Origin: an uncultured Bacteroidales bacterium
GTDB lineage: Bacteria > Bacteroidota > Bacteroidia > Bacteroidales > P3
DNA: 64,000 nucleotides
NCBI GenBank assembly: GCA_905234695.1
Contig: CAJOHZ010000005.1
Span: 1-64,000 of the forward strand
Direction of reading: 5' to 3'
Below are positions 32,300-40,139 of this stretch, piece by piece; the first letter of the stretch is position 1, and every line of letters starts with the position of its first letter. The notes beneath the pieces were generated by a model that was not told where the DNA came from, did not search any database, and worked only from the letters and a program-made list of their open reading frames with translations. Both the position numbers and the translations under genes were made by a program.

Positions 32300-33112
32300 T
32301 TAACGGGCGGCTTGATGGATTTTCAGCAGGCATGTAAGGAGGTCTTCAGCGAGGTCAAGGCGCAACATATTGGCCCCATCGGACTTGGCGACGGCGGGGT
32401 TGGGGTGAGTCTCCATGAAGATGCCATCGCATCCTACCGCCACGGCCGCACGGCCAATGGTGCCAATCATCCCGGGGTCGCCTCCGGTGACGCCGGCCGG
32501 CTGGTTGGGGTGCTGGAGGGAATGGGTGATGTCGACCACAACAGGTACCTGATTGCGCTGCATCTCGGGTACCCCACGGAAATCGACCACGAGGTCCTGA
32601 TAGCCGAAAGTGGTGCCGCGCTCGGTAAGAATGACGTTGGTGTTGCCAAAATGGCGCATTTTGTCGACAGCATGGACCATGGCCCCAGGGGAGAGGAACT
32701 GCCCCTTCTTGATGTTGACGCAACGGCCCGTAACCGCGGCGGCCTCCAACAGGGAAGTCTGCCGGCAGAGGAAGGCCGGAATCTGCAGCACATCGACATA
32801 GGGCGCCGCCAAGGCGGCATCCTCCTCGCTGTGAATGTCGGAGACCACGGGGATGCCATAGCGGTCGGAAACAGCCTTGAGAATTTCCAATCCCTCGCGG
32901 TCACCGATACCGGTGAAAGAATCGATACGGGAGCGGTTGGCCTTGCGATAGGAGGCTTTGAACGCGTAGGGAATGTGGAGCCGCTCGGTGATGGCCACCA
33001 GCCGCTCGGCGATAAGGAAAGGGCTCTTGTCGTCCTCTATCACACAGGGACCGGCAATCAAAAAGAAGTTGCCGGTCTCTGTATAGCGTAATTTATCTAG
33101 GGTCGGATACAT
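32300..33112 (-). CDS. kdsA: 3-deoxy-8-phosphooctulonate synthase (KDO8P synthase)
   Basis: Condenses arabinose-5-phosphate and phosphoenolpyruvate to KDO-8-phosphate for the LPS inner core. The 270-aa protein has FFLIAGPCVIE near the N-terminus, FKASYRKANRSR, SDIHSEEDA, DVLQIPAFLCRQTSL, NIKKGQFLSP and the C-terminal METHPNPAVAKSDGANML. These are characteristic of KdsA and not of DAHP synthase. Length is normal. Confidence 0.97.
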   Translation of the reverse strand: MYPTLDKLRYTETGNFFLIAGPCVIEDDKSPFLIAERLVAITERLHIPYAFKASYRKANRSRIDSFTGIGDREGLEILKAVSDRYGIPVVSDIHSEEDAALAAPYVDVLQIPAFLCRQTSLLEAAAVTGRCVNIKKGQFLSPGAMVHAVDKMRHFGNTNVILTERGTTFGYQDLVVDFRGVPEMQRNQVPVVVDITHSLQHPNQPAGVTGGDPGMIGTIGRAAVAVGCDGIFMETHPNPAVAKSDGANMLRLDLAEDLLTCLLKIHQAAR

Positions 33113-33168
33113 GGGAGTGGGTTGAGTGGATGAGGAGTGTGGGGGAGAAAGGTCCGACGCAGGGATGA

Positions 33169-33630
33169 CTAGAAGGAGGTGTCCATGTCGTCATCGAGCA
33201 CGGAGCCACCCTCGTCGGCCGGGAGTTCACCCTCGTCGCGGCGGCGCGTGCCACGCTGGAGGGAGATAATGAGCGCCCCAATCATACGGGTAAGCTCCAT
33301 CAGATACTCACGAGACTGGTCGTGGCGACGCTCGTCAAAGAGTCCCACAGCACGGGCGATAGTGGTATAAGCTATACTCTCACGGATGGCCGTCTTGGCG
33401 ATTTTGAGGTAATGCTCAAAATGGCTCTTGTTGCGGGAAGAACCCTCGGCGATATTCAACGCGATGTCGTAGGAGGAACGGCAGAACGTATTGACCAGCG
33501 TACGCTGGGTCTCGTTGCCGGGCTCGCCGAGGTTCTTAATCAGCCATGCGCTGTAGTCGGTGGCCTTGGTGAAGACCCGGAGGTCCTCAAAACGGAAAAA
33601 ACTGACAGGTTTCTCTTGTGCTATTTCCAT
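33169..33630 (-). CDS. Four-helix-bundle protein (23S rRNA intervening-sequence protein family)
   Basis: 153 aa. Residues 10-125 show the family pattern: FRFEDLRVFTKATDYSAWLI, FCRSSYDIALNIAEGSSRN, FEHYLKIAKTAIRESIAYTT and YLMELTRMIGALI. The acidic tail (EGELPADEGG onward) is likely disordered. The role is unknown. It lies between an acyl-CoA ligase and kdsA, with about 40 and 56 bp gaps, in a unidirectional gene run. It is more divergent from the copy at 10391 than a recent duplicate would be. Confidence 0.85.
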   Translation of the reverse strand: MEIAQEKPVSFFRFEDLRVFTKATDYSAWLIKNLGEPGNETQRTLVNTFCRSSYDIALNIAEGSSRNKSHFEHYLKIAKTAIRESIAYTTIARAVGLFDERRHDQSREYLMELTRMIGALIISLQRGTRRRDEGELPADEGGSVLDDDMDTSF

Positions 33631-33670
33631 AGTGTAATAGTGTTAGGTTATTTATTATTTGAGTTAGAAG

Positions 33671-35443
33671 TTACTTGAAAAGGGATTCAATCTCGCTCTT
33701 GCAGCGCTCCGTGACGATGGGGCGTTTGATTTTGAGCGTGGGGGTGAGACATCCATTGTTGGTGTCCCACACGTCGTTGAGCACTTTGTATTTCTTCACC
33801 TGCTCGGTGGAGCCAAAGAACTTGTTGTACTTGTCGACGACCTTGTTGTAGCGTTCGAGGGTGCGCTTGTCGGTGACCATCTCGTCGCGAGTCTCACAGT
33901 GGATGTGGTGGCGCTCCTGCCACTCCTGCAGGAATTGGAAGTCGGGGACGATGAGGGCGGCGGCGAACTTCTGGTTCTCGCCCACCACCATCATATCGAG
34001 GATGAAGGGACTTTCCTTGAATTTCTCTTCGATAGCCTCGGGGTTGACAAACTTGCCCATCGAGGTCTTGAACATGGTTTTGGTGCGGCCTGTGATGCGC
34101 AACTGCCCTTCGGGCTCAAAGGCGCCGGTATCGCCGGTGTGGAACCAGCCCTCCTCGTCAATGGCTTCACGGGTGAGCTCAGGCTGCTTATAGTAGCCCA
34201 GCATGACGTTGGGACCGCGACAAACAATCTCGTTGGAACCTTCGAGCACGCGCACCTCGATGCCCGGGAGAGGCAGACCGGCGGTGCCGAGTTTGCGGCC
34301 GTGGGGGGCAGAGGAGCTGACAGCGATGACCGGTGAGGTCTCGGTGAGGCCGTAACCCTCGTAGATGTCCATGCCGATACAAGTGAAGAAACGGGCCAGA
34401 CGAGGCTGGATGGCGCTGCCGCCAGAGACAAACATCTCCAGATGGCCGCCGAAGGCTTCGCGAAGCTGCCCGTACACCAATCTGTTGGCCAGTTGACGAC
34501 GAATCTTGTACCACCAGGTCATGCCGTCGAGATCGTATTCCGTAGCCAACCGCAGCGACCAATAGAAGAGTTTTTTCTTGATGCCTTTCAGTTTCTCACC
34601 CTTGCGGTAGATGCCGTCATACATCTTCTCGATGAAGCGCGGCACAGCCGTCATCATGTGGGGACGCGCCACTTTAAGGTTCTCAACCACCTTGGCAATG
34701 CTCTCGGCATAGTAGGTCTCGTAGCCCATGTACTGGTAGAAGTAGTTCATCATGCGCTCGTAGATGTGGCAGAGCGGGAGAAAACTCATGGCACGAGAGA
34801 AATGCGCCTTGGGCGTATGTTCGACACCATACATGCAGGTGAGGATATTCTGATGGCAGAGCATAACCCCTTTGGGATGCCCTGTGGTGCCAGAGGTATA
34901 AATCATCGTGGCCACATCGCGAGTGCCGATAGAGGCCTTGATGGAGGCCAACGTATCGGGCTGGGCATTGTTGCGGCCCTCCTCCATCAAGTCGGCGAGG
35001 GTGGGATATTCGGTTTCGGGTTCCTTCTTTTCGATAAGGTAGACCCCTTGCAGCGTTTCCAACTCGGGGATAACGTTCTTGACCTTGCGCAACATGGACT
35101 CATTCTCCAGGAAGAGGTAGCGCACCTCGCAGTCCTTGAGGATGTAGCGGTAGTCGTCCTCGCTGATGGTGGGATAAATCGGAACCAACACACCGCCCGT
35201 CTGCTGCACGCCGAGGTCGATGAAGTTCCATTCCGGCCTGTCGGCTGAAATGAGGGCCACATTCTCGCCCCGTTGCAGACCCAGATGCATGAGTCCGAAA
35301 CTGATAGAATCGACTAAAGAGATATATTCGTCAATAAAGTATTTCTTCCATTCACCCTCCTGTTTGGCGACCAACACTGCCCGGTCGGGCTTGGTCTGTT
35401 TGCGGTATTCGAGAAGGTCAAAGAGTCTTGTGGGTTTCTCCAT
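33671..35443 (-). CDS. fadD: Long-chain fatty acid-CoA ligase (AMP-forming)
   Basis: Activates fatty acids to acyl-CoA through an acyl-adenylate. The 590-aa enzyme of the ANL superfamily shows the P-loop MIYTSGTTGHPKGVML (near residue 180), EGYGLTETSPVIAVS, GWFHTGDTGAFEPEGQLRIT and the C-terminal catalytic lysine region TSMGKFVNP. Bacteroidales usually carry one or more such ligases, probably for lipid remodelling since beta-oxidation is generally lacking. It starts 33 bp after the DHOD-like stop. Confidence 0.93.
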   Translation of the reverse strand: MEKPTRLFDLLEYRKQTKPDRAVLVAKQEGEWKKYFIDEYISLVDSISFGLMHLGLQRGENVALISADRPEWNFIDLGVQQTGGVLVPIYPTISEDDYRYILKDCEVRYLFLENESMLRKVKNVIPELETLQGVYLIEKKEPETEYPTLADLMEEGRNNAQPDTLASIKASIGTRDVATMIYTSGTTGHPKGVMLCHQNILTCMYGVEHTPKAHFSRAMSFLPLCHIYERMMNYFYQYMGYETYYAESIAKVVENLKVARPHMMTAVPRFIEKMYDGIYRKGEKLKGIKKKLFYWSLRLATEYDLDGMTWWYKIRRQLANRLVYGQLREAFGGHLEMFVSGGSAIQPRLARFFTCIGMDIYEGYGLTETSPVIAVSSSAPHGRKLGTAGLPLPGIEVRVLEGSNEIVCRGPNVMLGYYKQPELTREAIDEEGWFHTGDTGAFEPEGQLRITGRTKTMFKTSMGKFVNPEAIEEKFKESPFILDMMVVGENQKFAAALIVPDFQFLQEWQERHHIHCETRDEMVTDKRTLERYNKVVDKYNKFFGSTEQVKKYKVLNDVWDTNNGCLTPTLKIKRPIVTERCKSEIESLFK

Positions 35444-35476
35444 AATTTGTGTTAGTATTGTTTGTAGATGAGTGTG

Positions 35477-36460
35477 CTATTTGATGTCGGCGAAATAGCG
35501 CATAAACTGGGAGCGCATCACCAGCGAAGCCTTCTCGACTGGCGAAACGGCAAGCTTGCCACGGAACTGGTCGATACTGTTGTAGCCTTTGCGCTGCATC
35601 CAAGCCTGCATGCCTTCGTTAAGCTGGCGCATATAATCGACACCATTGCGGTAGAGCGACGAGGCCACCTGCACCGTATTGGCGCCGGCAAGAAGCAGTT
35701 TCACCACGTCGTCAGAGTTACTGACACCTGTGGTGGCGCTGAGGTCACAGCGCAGCTTACGGCTCAGCAGGGCTGTCCAGCGAAGGGTGTTATAAAGTTC
35801 CTCGGGTGCGGAGAGGGAGTCGGCATTGCGCAGCTCCTCAGCCTCGACGTCGATGTCGACCTGAAGTGTCTTGTTGAAAATGGTGATGCCCTGAATGCCC
35901 GACCACGAGAGTTGCTGCATGAACTTGGCCATATCGGTGAAATAGGAACCCACCTTGACACTGACAGGGATGGCAACTGACTTCTTTATGGTCTGAATGA
36001 TGTTGTTGAACGTCCGTTCCACATCGTCGGCCGAGAGGGAGGTCTCGTAGGGGAGAATGGACATGTTGAGCTCGATGGCATCACAACCTGCATCCTCAAA
36101 ATGCTTGGTATATGTCAACCAGTTCTCGTATGAATAGCAGTTGATGCTGCCGATGACAGGGATGGAAAGTTTGCGCTTGGCCTCGCGGATAAGGTCGAAA
36201 TGCTTGGCCATCGAGTCGTCGGCCACATGCTGGGCGATATACTCATAACTCACACCATAGTTGTCGACTGGTGCGAAGATATGCGTATTGCGCTTGATGT
36301 CGTAGATAATCTGTTCCTCGAAGATAGACTTCAAGACCACAGCACCGGCACCGGCGGCTTCCAGTTTACACAAGTTGTCGATGTTTGCCGTCAGTCCGCA
36401 ACTTCCGGCAATAATGGGACTTTTCAGAGACATCCCCAGATACTTGACATTGGTATTCAT
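35477..36460 (-). CDS. Dihydroorotate dehydrogenase-like protein
   Basis: 327 aa from the ATG at 36460 (MNTNVKYLGMSLKSPIIAGS); an earlier ATG at 36484 is possible but does not extend homology. It has a TIM-barrel flavin enzyme pattern: AGAVVLKSIFEEQI, IPVIGSINCYS, AIELNMSI, PVSVKVGSYF and GANTVQVASSLYRNG near the FMN phosphate site. It resembles PyrD but the family also includes dehydrogenases of other substrates, and no pyrimidine genes are adjacent. A promoter box lies at 36505-36512. Confidence 0.85.
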   Translation of the reverse strand: MNTNVKYLGMSLKSPIIAGSCGLTANIDNLCKLEAAGAGAVVLKSIFEEQIIYDIKRNTHIFAPVDNYGVSYEYIAQHVADDSMAKHFDLIREAKRKLSIPVIGSINCYSYENWLTYTKHFEDAGCDAIELNMSILPYETSLSADDVERTFNNIIQTIKKSVAIPVSVKVGSYFTDMAKFMQQLSWSGIQGITIFNKTLQVDIDVEAEELRNADSLSAPEELYNTLRWTALLSRKLRCDLSATTGVSNSDDVVKLLLAGANTVQVASSLYRNGVDYMRQLNEGMQAWMQRKGYNSIDQFRGKLAVSPVEKASLVMRSQFMRYFADIK

Positions 36461-36504
36461 GAGCACTCGATTTCCATTGAACAATAAGTACCAAATTTTG
36501 AGTG

Positions 36505-36512
36505 CAAAGATA
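36505..36512 (-). promoter_or_regulatory. -7 promoter box for the DHOD-like gene run
   Basis: CAAAGATA on the plus strand, 45 bp upstream of the ATG at 36460. Probably drives the minus-strand run down to the exonuclease. Confidence 0.7.
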
Positions 36513-36671
36513 AAAAAAACAATGCAATAAAAAAGTTTATTCTAAATAAAATTTAAGACTTTCGCTTCAATACACTATTTTACAGATTGTTATAATATGT
36601 TAAAAATAAAATTTATGCTAAAAAACAGGGCAAAGATGAAAAATATTTTCGTCCATTACAAAAAAAATGAC

Positions 36672-36679
36672 TAATTTTG
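36672..36679 (+). promoter_or_regulatory. -7 promoter box (TAATTTTG) for the TPR gene
   Basis: It matches TAnnTTTG, 32 bp upstream of the ATG at 36711. The surrounding 36480-36710 is very AT-rich and holds no gene. Confidence 0.65.
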
Positions 36680-36710
36680 CAACCTCGAAAAAAACAAAAT
36701 CTACATAGGA

Positions 36711-37394
36711 ATGAAAGAACAAAACGAAGAGAAAAACCTTGAAATTGGTGGAGTTATCGCTCAGACCGAACAATACCTCCAGAAGAACAAAAAAGGTCTC
36801 ATTATTGCAGCCGGCATCATTATTGTGGTAGCTTTGGGCATTTGGGCATTTGTGGAAGGTTACAGCAAACCCCGCCAGCGTGCCGCCGCAGAAGAGATTT
36901 TTGCCGCAGAGCAATGGTTCAGAGAAGGCTCTTTCGAGAAAGCCCTCAATGGTAACGACCAGTATCTGGGCTTCCTTGACATCATTGACGAGTACGGTGG
37001 AACCAAATCGGCCAACCTGGCCAAACTGTATGCCGGTATCTGCCAGCTGAACCTGGGCCAGTACAACGAGGCCATCGACAACCTGAAGAGCTACAAGGGC
37101 AAGGACGACATCACCCCCGCCCAAGCCATCATGCTGACTGGCGACGCCTACGCCGAATTGGGCAACAATGACGAGGCCGTGGCATACTATGAAAAAGCCG
37201 CCAAGAAAGCCGACAACTTCATCACTACCCCCACCGCCCTGTGGAAGGCCGGCATGATTTACATGAAACTCGGAAAAAACGACGTTGCTGCCAATAAATT
37301 CGAGACTATCAAGGAGAAATACCCCGAAAGCTCGGAATGGAACGAGGTTGACAAATACATCACCTACGCCAAGACCGGGAACTTCCCCGAATAA
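36711..37394 (+). CDS. Membrane-anchored tetratricopeptide repeat protein (YfgM-like)
   Basis: 227 aa. A short charged N-terminus is followed by one membrane helix (residues 29-48, IIAAGIIIVVALGIWAFVEG) and TPR helices: LAKLYAGICQLNLGQYNEAI, AIMLTGDAYAELGNNDEAVA and WKAGMIYMKLGKNDVAANKF. The layout matches YfgM/BamD-like TPR proteins that act as periplasmic chaperone partners. It stands alone between a promoter and a strong hairpin terminator. Confidence 0.82.
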   Translation: MKEQNEEKNLEIGGVIAQTEQYLQKNKKGLIIAAGIIIVVALGIWAFVEGYSKPRQRAAAEEIFAAEQWFREGSFEKALNGNDQYLGFLDIIDEYGGTKSANLAKLYAGICQLNLGQYNEAIDNLKSYKGKDDITPAQAIMLTGDAYAELGNNDEAVAYYEKAAKKADNFITTPTALWKAGMIYMKLGKNDVAANKFETIKEKYPESSEWNEVDKYITYAKTGNFPE

Positions 37395-37414
37395 TTAAGA
37401 GCACACGTCTCTAC

Positions 37415-37466
37415 CGATAAAACTGAAAGGGAACCCTCCACGGAAGGTTCCCTTTCAGTTTTATCG
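37415..37466. terminator. Strong bidirectional hairpin terminator
   Basis: Perfect 21-bp inverted repeat. The arms start CGATAAAACTG and end CAGTTTTATCG, and the loop is 10 bases. It lies between the convergent TPR gene and the LRR gene and can serve both. Confidence 0.9.
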
Positions 37467-37473
37467 AGGAGGG

Positions 37474-38028
37474 TCAATACTCCATGAAATGATAGAACTG
37501 CCGCCAGCCGATGGACTTCCTGTAATTGGGGAGTGTGCCGGCCAATACGTGGACCGGAATATCGAGGGAGACCCCGTTGAAAGAGGACTCATCGAGCTTC
37601 GGCGGCACCGCCGTCTGGGACACAATCTCGGAGATATGCGTGCAGCCCGAGAAGGCCCCTTCGCCGATGGTGAGAAGGGAGGGAGGCAGGACAAGTTTCT
37701 TTATGCGACTACAGTCCTTGAAAGCATAATAATGAATGGCGGTGACACGATAGACGGTGGTGTCGTCATCGTCGGGATTCTTCGACCGATCGGGGGTGAC
37801 AGTCTCAGGGATGGTCAGCTGGCCATGGGGTTTGGAGAAGCCTTTCCACGGAGACTCCTCGGAGACGCCCGGGTAGGTCACCTCAACAGTGGCGCCGTTC
37901 TTACCCCCCGTGGAGGTGATGAAGAAATAGAGCGTGTTCCCACCCACCTTCTTCGAGAAGTCAAAATCCTGGGAAAAAGAAGGTAAAAGGTAAAAACTAA
38001 AAACTAAAAGGAGGAGAAACTTTTTCAT
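37474..38028 (-). CDS. Secreted BspA-like leucine-rich repeat protein
   Basis: 184 aa. The signal peptide MKKFLLLLVFSFYLLPSFSQ has its hydrophobic core encoded by a 7-bp repeat. The mature part ends in BspA-type (LRR_5) repeats: IHYYAFKDCSRIKKLVLPPS, LLTIGEGAFSGCTHISEIV and DESSFNGVSLDIPVHV. Such proteins are usually surface adhesins. The open frame extends upstream to 38169 but the upstream part overlaps the GH16-like gene and lacks a signal peptide, so 38028 is chosen. It is last of a four-gene minus-strand group with MBOAT, AlgX-like and GH16-like genes. Confidence 0.75.
   Translation of the reverse strand: MKKFLLLLVFSFYLLPSFSQDFDFSKKVGGNTLYFFITSTGGKNGATVEVTYPGVSEESPWKGFSKPHGQLTIPETVTPDRSKNPDDDDTTVYRVTAIHYYAFKDCSRIKKLVLPPSLLTIGEGAFSGCTHISEIVSQTAVPPKLDESSFNGVSLDIPVHVLAGTLPNYRKSIGWRQFYHFMEY
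37978..38010. repeat. 7-bp TTTTAGT array encoding the LRR protein signal peptide
   Basis: The coding strand reads TTTTAGT, TTTTAGT, TTTTACC, TTTTACC, almost the same as 17552-17586 in the GH92 gene. Confidence 0.8.
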
Positions 38029-38035
38029 GGAAGGA

Positions 38036-38082
38036 GATGAATTAATTGAAAGAATTGAAACAATGGAAATAATGGAGGTTAT
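38036..38082. repeat. 9-bp AATTGAAnn array between GH16-like and LRR genes
   Basis: AATTGAAAG, AATTGAAAC, AATGGAAAT and AATGGAGGT spaced 9 bp. The array touches the GH16-like stop at 38079. Confidence 0.8.
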
Positions 38083-40139
38083 TCGATGGTGATTTCGTAG
38101 AGACGGCCTTCGATGTCGGAGGCATTGAAAGGGATAAGGCCCTGCATGTAGACGATGGGGGGCCACCATTCAGAATAGTGGTATTCCTGTGTCATGATGC
38201 AAAGCATCTGATTATTGGGAATGGAGGTATAGCGGTCGCTCATGTAGCCGACCACCTGCATGTGGTCGGGGTCGGGGCCGAGCCGCCAGATAATCTCCGT
38301 AGGACGCCATTCTATCTCGTAATAGTAATAGTCCGCATCGAAGATGCTATTGGAAACGGGAGTCTTGGTAGTGAGGGCCTTGTAGTTGGGGTACCACCGC
38401 ATGGCATCGAAGCATTGTGGCTGGTGACCTGTGGCCTGTGACACATTCGCATCACGGGACAATGATTTTGGCCAGGGAATGTGGGTAATTCCAGCGGCAA
38501 AGTCGCGGGGTTCGGGGCAGGCGAGGTCCCAGTTGGTACAGCAGAACATGACGTTGCTGTTGGAACGTGCTTCTTCGATAGAGCCCTTGTCCGTTATCCG
38601 GGATGATTTTCTTCCATGGTAGTAGCCCTCGGGCCAGTTGGGCGAAGCCTTGACTATCTCGATGTCAATCTCGGAATACTTATTCGTCAGATGCCGCTCG
38701 GGATTCTCGCTGTCGTCGTTCTTCTCGATATAGCCGCCATGATAACTGGGACGGCGGTGGTTCCACTCCTGCTCGTCTTGATAGATGAGCCAAAAGGCGT
38801 AGGTGAGTCCATTCCATAGGTTATGCCGGTTGAGCATGGGCGGGAACTTAATCTTGCCCCGGTATTTGCCGTAGGTGAAGCCCACACGGGTCTTGACACC
38901 TGTAGATTCTTTGCCCGGTGTCTGTGCTGACAGTTGGGGCTGCCGACGGTCTGTTGTCGAGGATGCGTTGCCGGGGTTGATGACAGAGATATAGTCGCCC
39001 TCCGGCGAGGGATAGACCGTACTGCCGGGGCAGTTGGTGATATGAGGGTAGTCGTAGATGAGCTGAGTGCTGTCGTATCGCGTGGAAGCTGCTTCGTAAT
39101 CAGCCATGGTATACTCCTCCATATCCATCACTAACGGGATATTGCGCAACGTATACTGCTGACTGACGGCGGGAAAGAACTGCTGGTAGAGGGCTCGACG
39201 GTAGAGGGATGTATCGCTGCCCACACGACCCGGTATCTCGACTTTGGAGATATAAGGAGTGCGCACCTGCAACTCATCAATATAGACTCCCTGTTGCGGG
39301 GTAAGGCGGGCACAGGTACGAAGCACCTTGCTTCCCTTGACAAGGGAGAGATGGGAAGTGCACGATGTGCGGCGGGAGAACCAGCTATAGGGGTTGACGA
39401 AGTGGCTGTCGGGAGCGGTATGACCGATATACTGTATATAATCCGGGACTTGTTCCAAGCCTATACTGTCGCAAACAACAAGGAGGAACGAGTAACACCC
39501 TGTGCGGGGGTTGCGTTTCCATCGGTGGTTGACATCCCCGCCCTCATGACGACGTTCATTGAGCACCCAACGGGTGTCAAGGAAAAGTTGCTCTTCGACA
39601 GTACGATTATTCTTCGGAGCCGCCACTTGGCTGATATATCGGAACCAGTGGGTATCGGCACGAATTTCGCGCTCGATGGCCTTCAACGCCTCGGGGCCAC
39701 AGTCGTAATGACGCAGGTCTCTCCCATAATAGATGGCTTCATCGCGAGGGTTGCCAACAATTCGGAAACTGTCGCAGATATGTCCATCGGACGGCACCTC
39801 CTTGAATCCCACAGAGACATCCTCCCATGAGCCATAGAAGTTCTCGTAACTTAGCGAATCGTCCTCGTCGAACTTGTAGCTCTCGTTCTGGTAGTATATC
39901 TTGTAGTAGAGTGGATGGTCCGCCACAGTGTCGAAAGAAAAATGGAACATCTCGCCCTTGGCGGGGATGGTGATGCCCTCAAGCACCGCATCGGTAAGGT
40001 CCATCTCCATATAGACGGTGTCTCCCTCATATCCGAGCAGGGGGTCAAACACAGTGTCAGAGTCCATATGCCGCGAGCATGAGGCAAGCATTAGCAAAAG
40101 ACAAGACACTGGAACAAGGATATATCGCATAATTCTCAT
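38079..40139 (-). CDS. Lipoprotein with GH16-like (concanavalin-fold) C-terminal domain
   Basis: 686 aa. Lipoprotein signal peptide MRIMRYILVPVSCLLLMLAS followed by C. The first 400 residues form a domain I do not recognise. From about 418 the pattern is that of GH16 glucanase-type lectin folds: TYGKYRGKIKFPP, then FWLIYQDEQEW, the catalytic-type motif EIDIE at about 490-494, and YYYYEIEWRPTEIIWRLG. The two glutamates flanking the aspartate suggest a retained hydrolase or transglycosylase centre. SAQTPG near residue 404 derives from a dispersed palindromic element. Its ATG overlaps the AlgX-like stop (ATGA). Linkage to polysaccharide acylation is inferred from context. Confidence 0.7.
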   Translation of the reverse strand: MRIMRYILVPVSCLLLMLASCSRHMDSDTVFDPLLGYEGDTVYMEMDLTDAVLEGITIPAKGEMFHFSFDTVADHPLYYKIYYQNESYKFDEDDSLSYENFYGSWEDVSVGFKEVPSDGHICDSFRIVGNPRDEAIYYGRDLRHYDCGPEALKAIEREIRADTHWFRYISQVAAPKNNRTVEEQLFLDTRWVLNERRHEGGDVNHRWKRNPRTGCYSFLLVVCDSIGLEQVPDYIQYIGHTAPDSHFVNPYSWFSRRTSCTSHLSLVKGSKVLRTCARLTPQQGVYIDELQVRTPYISKVEIPGRVGSDTSLYRRALYQQFFPAVSQQYTLRNIPLVMDMEEYTMADYEAASTRYDSTQLIYDYPHITNCPGSTVYPSPEGDYISVINPGNASSTTDRRQPQLSAQTPGKESTGVKTRVGFTYGKYRGKIKFPPMLNRHNLWNGLTYAFWLIYQDEQEWNHRRPSYHGGYIEKNDDSENPERHLTNKYSEIDIEIVKASPNWPEGYYHGRKSSRITDKGSIEEARSNSNVMFCCTNWDLACPEPRDFAAGITHIPWPKSLSRDANVSQATGHQPQCFDAMRWYPNYKALTTKTPVSNSIFDADYYYYEIEWRPTEIIWRLGPDPDHMQVVGYMSDRYTSIPNNQMLCIMTQEYHYSEWWPPIVYMQGLIPFNASDIEGRLYEITIE
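38913..38931. repeat. CCGG-type palindromic element (decayed) inside the GH16-like gene
   Basis: Coding strand GTCAGCACAGACACCGGGC, read as SAQTPG. It differs from the ispE copy at two bases. Confidence 0.5.
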
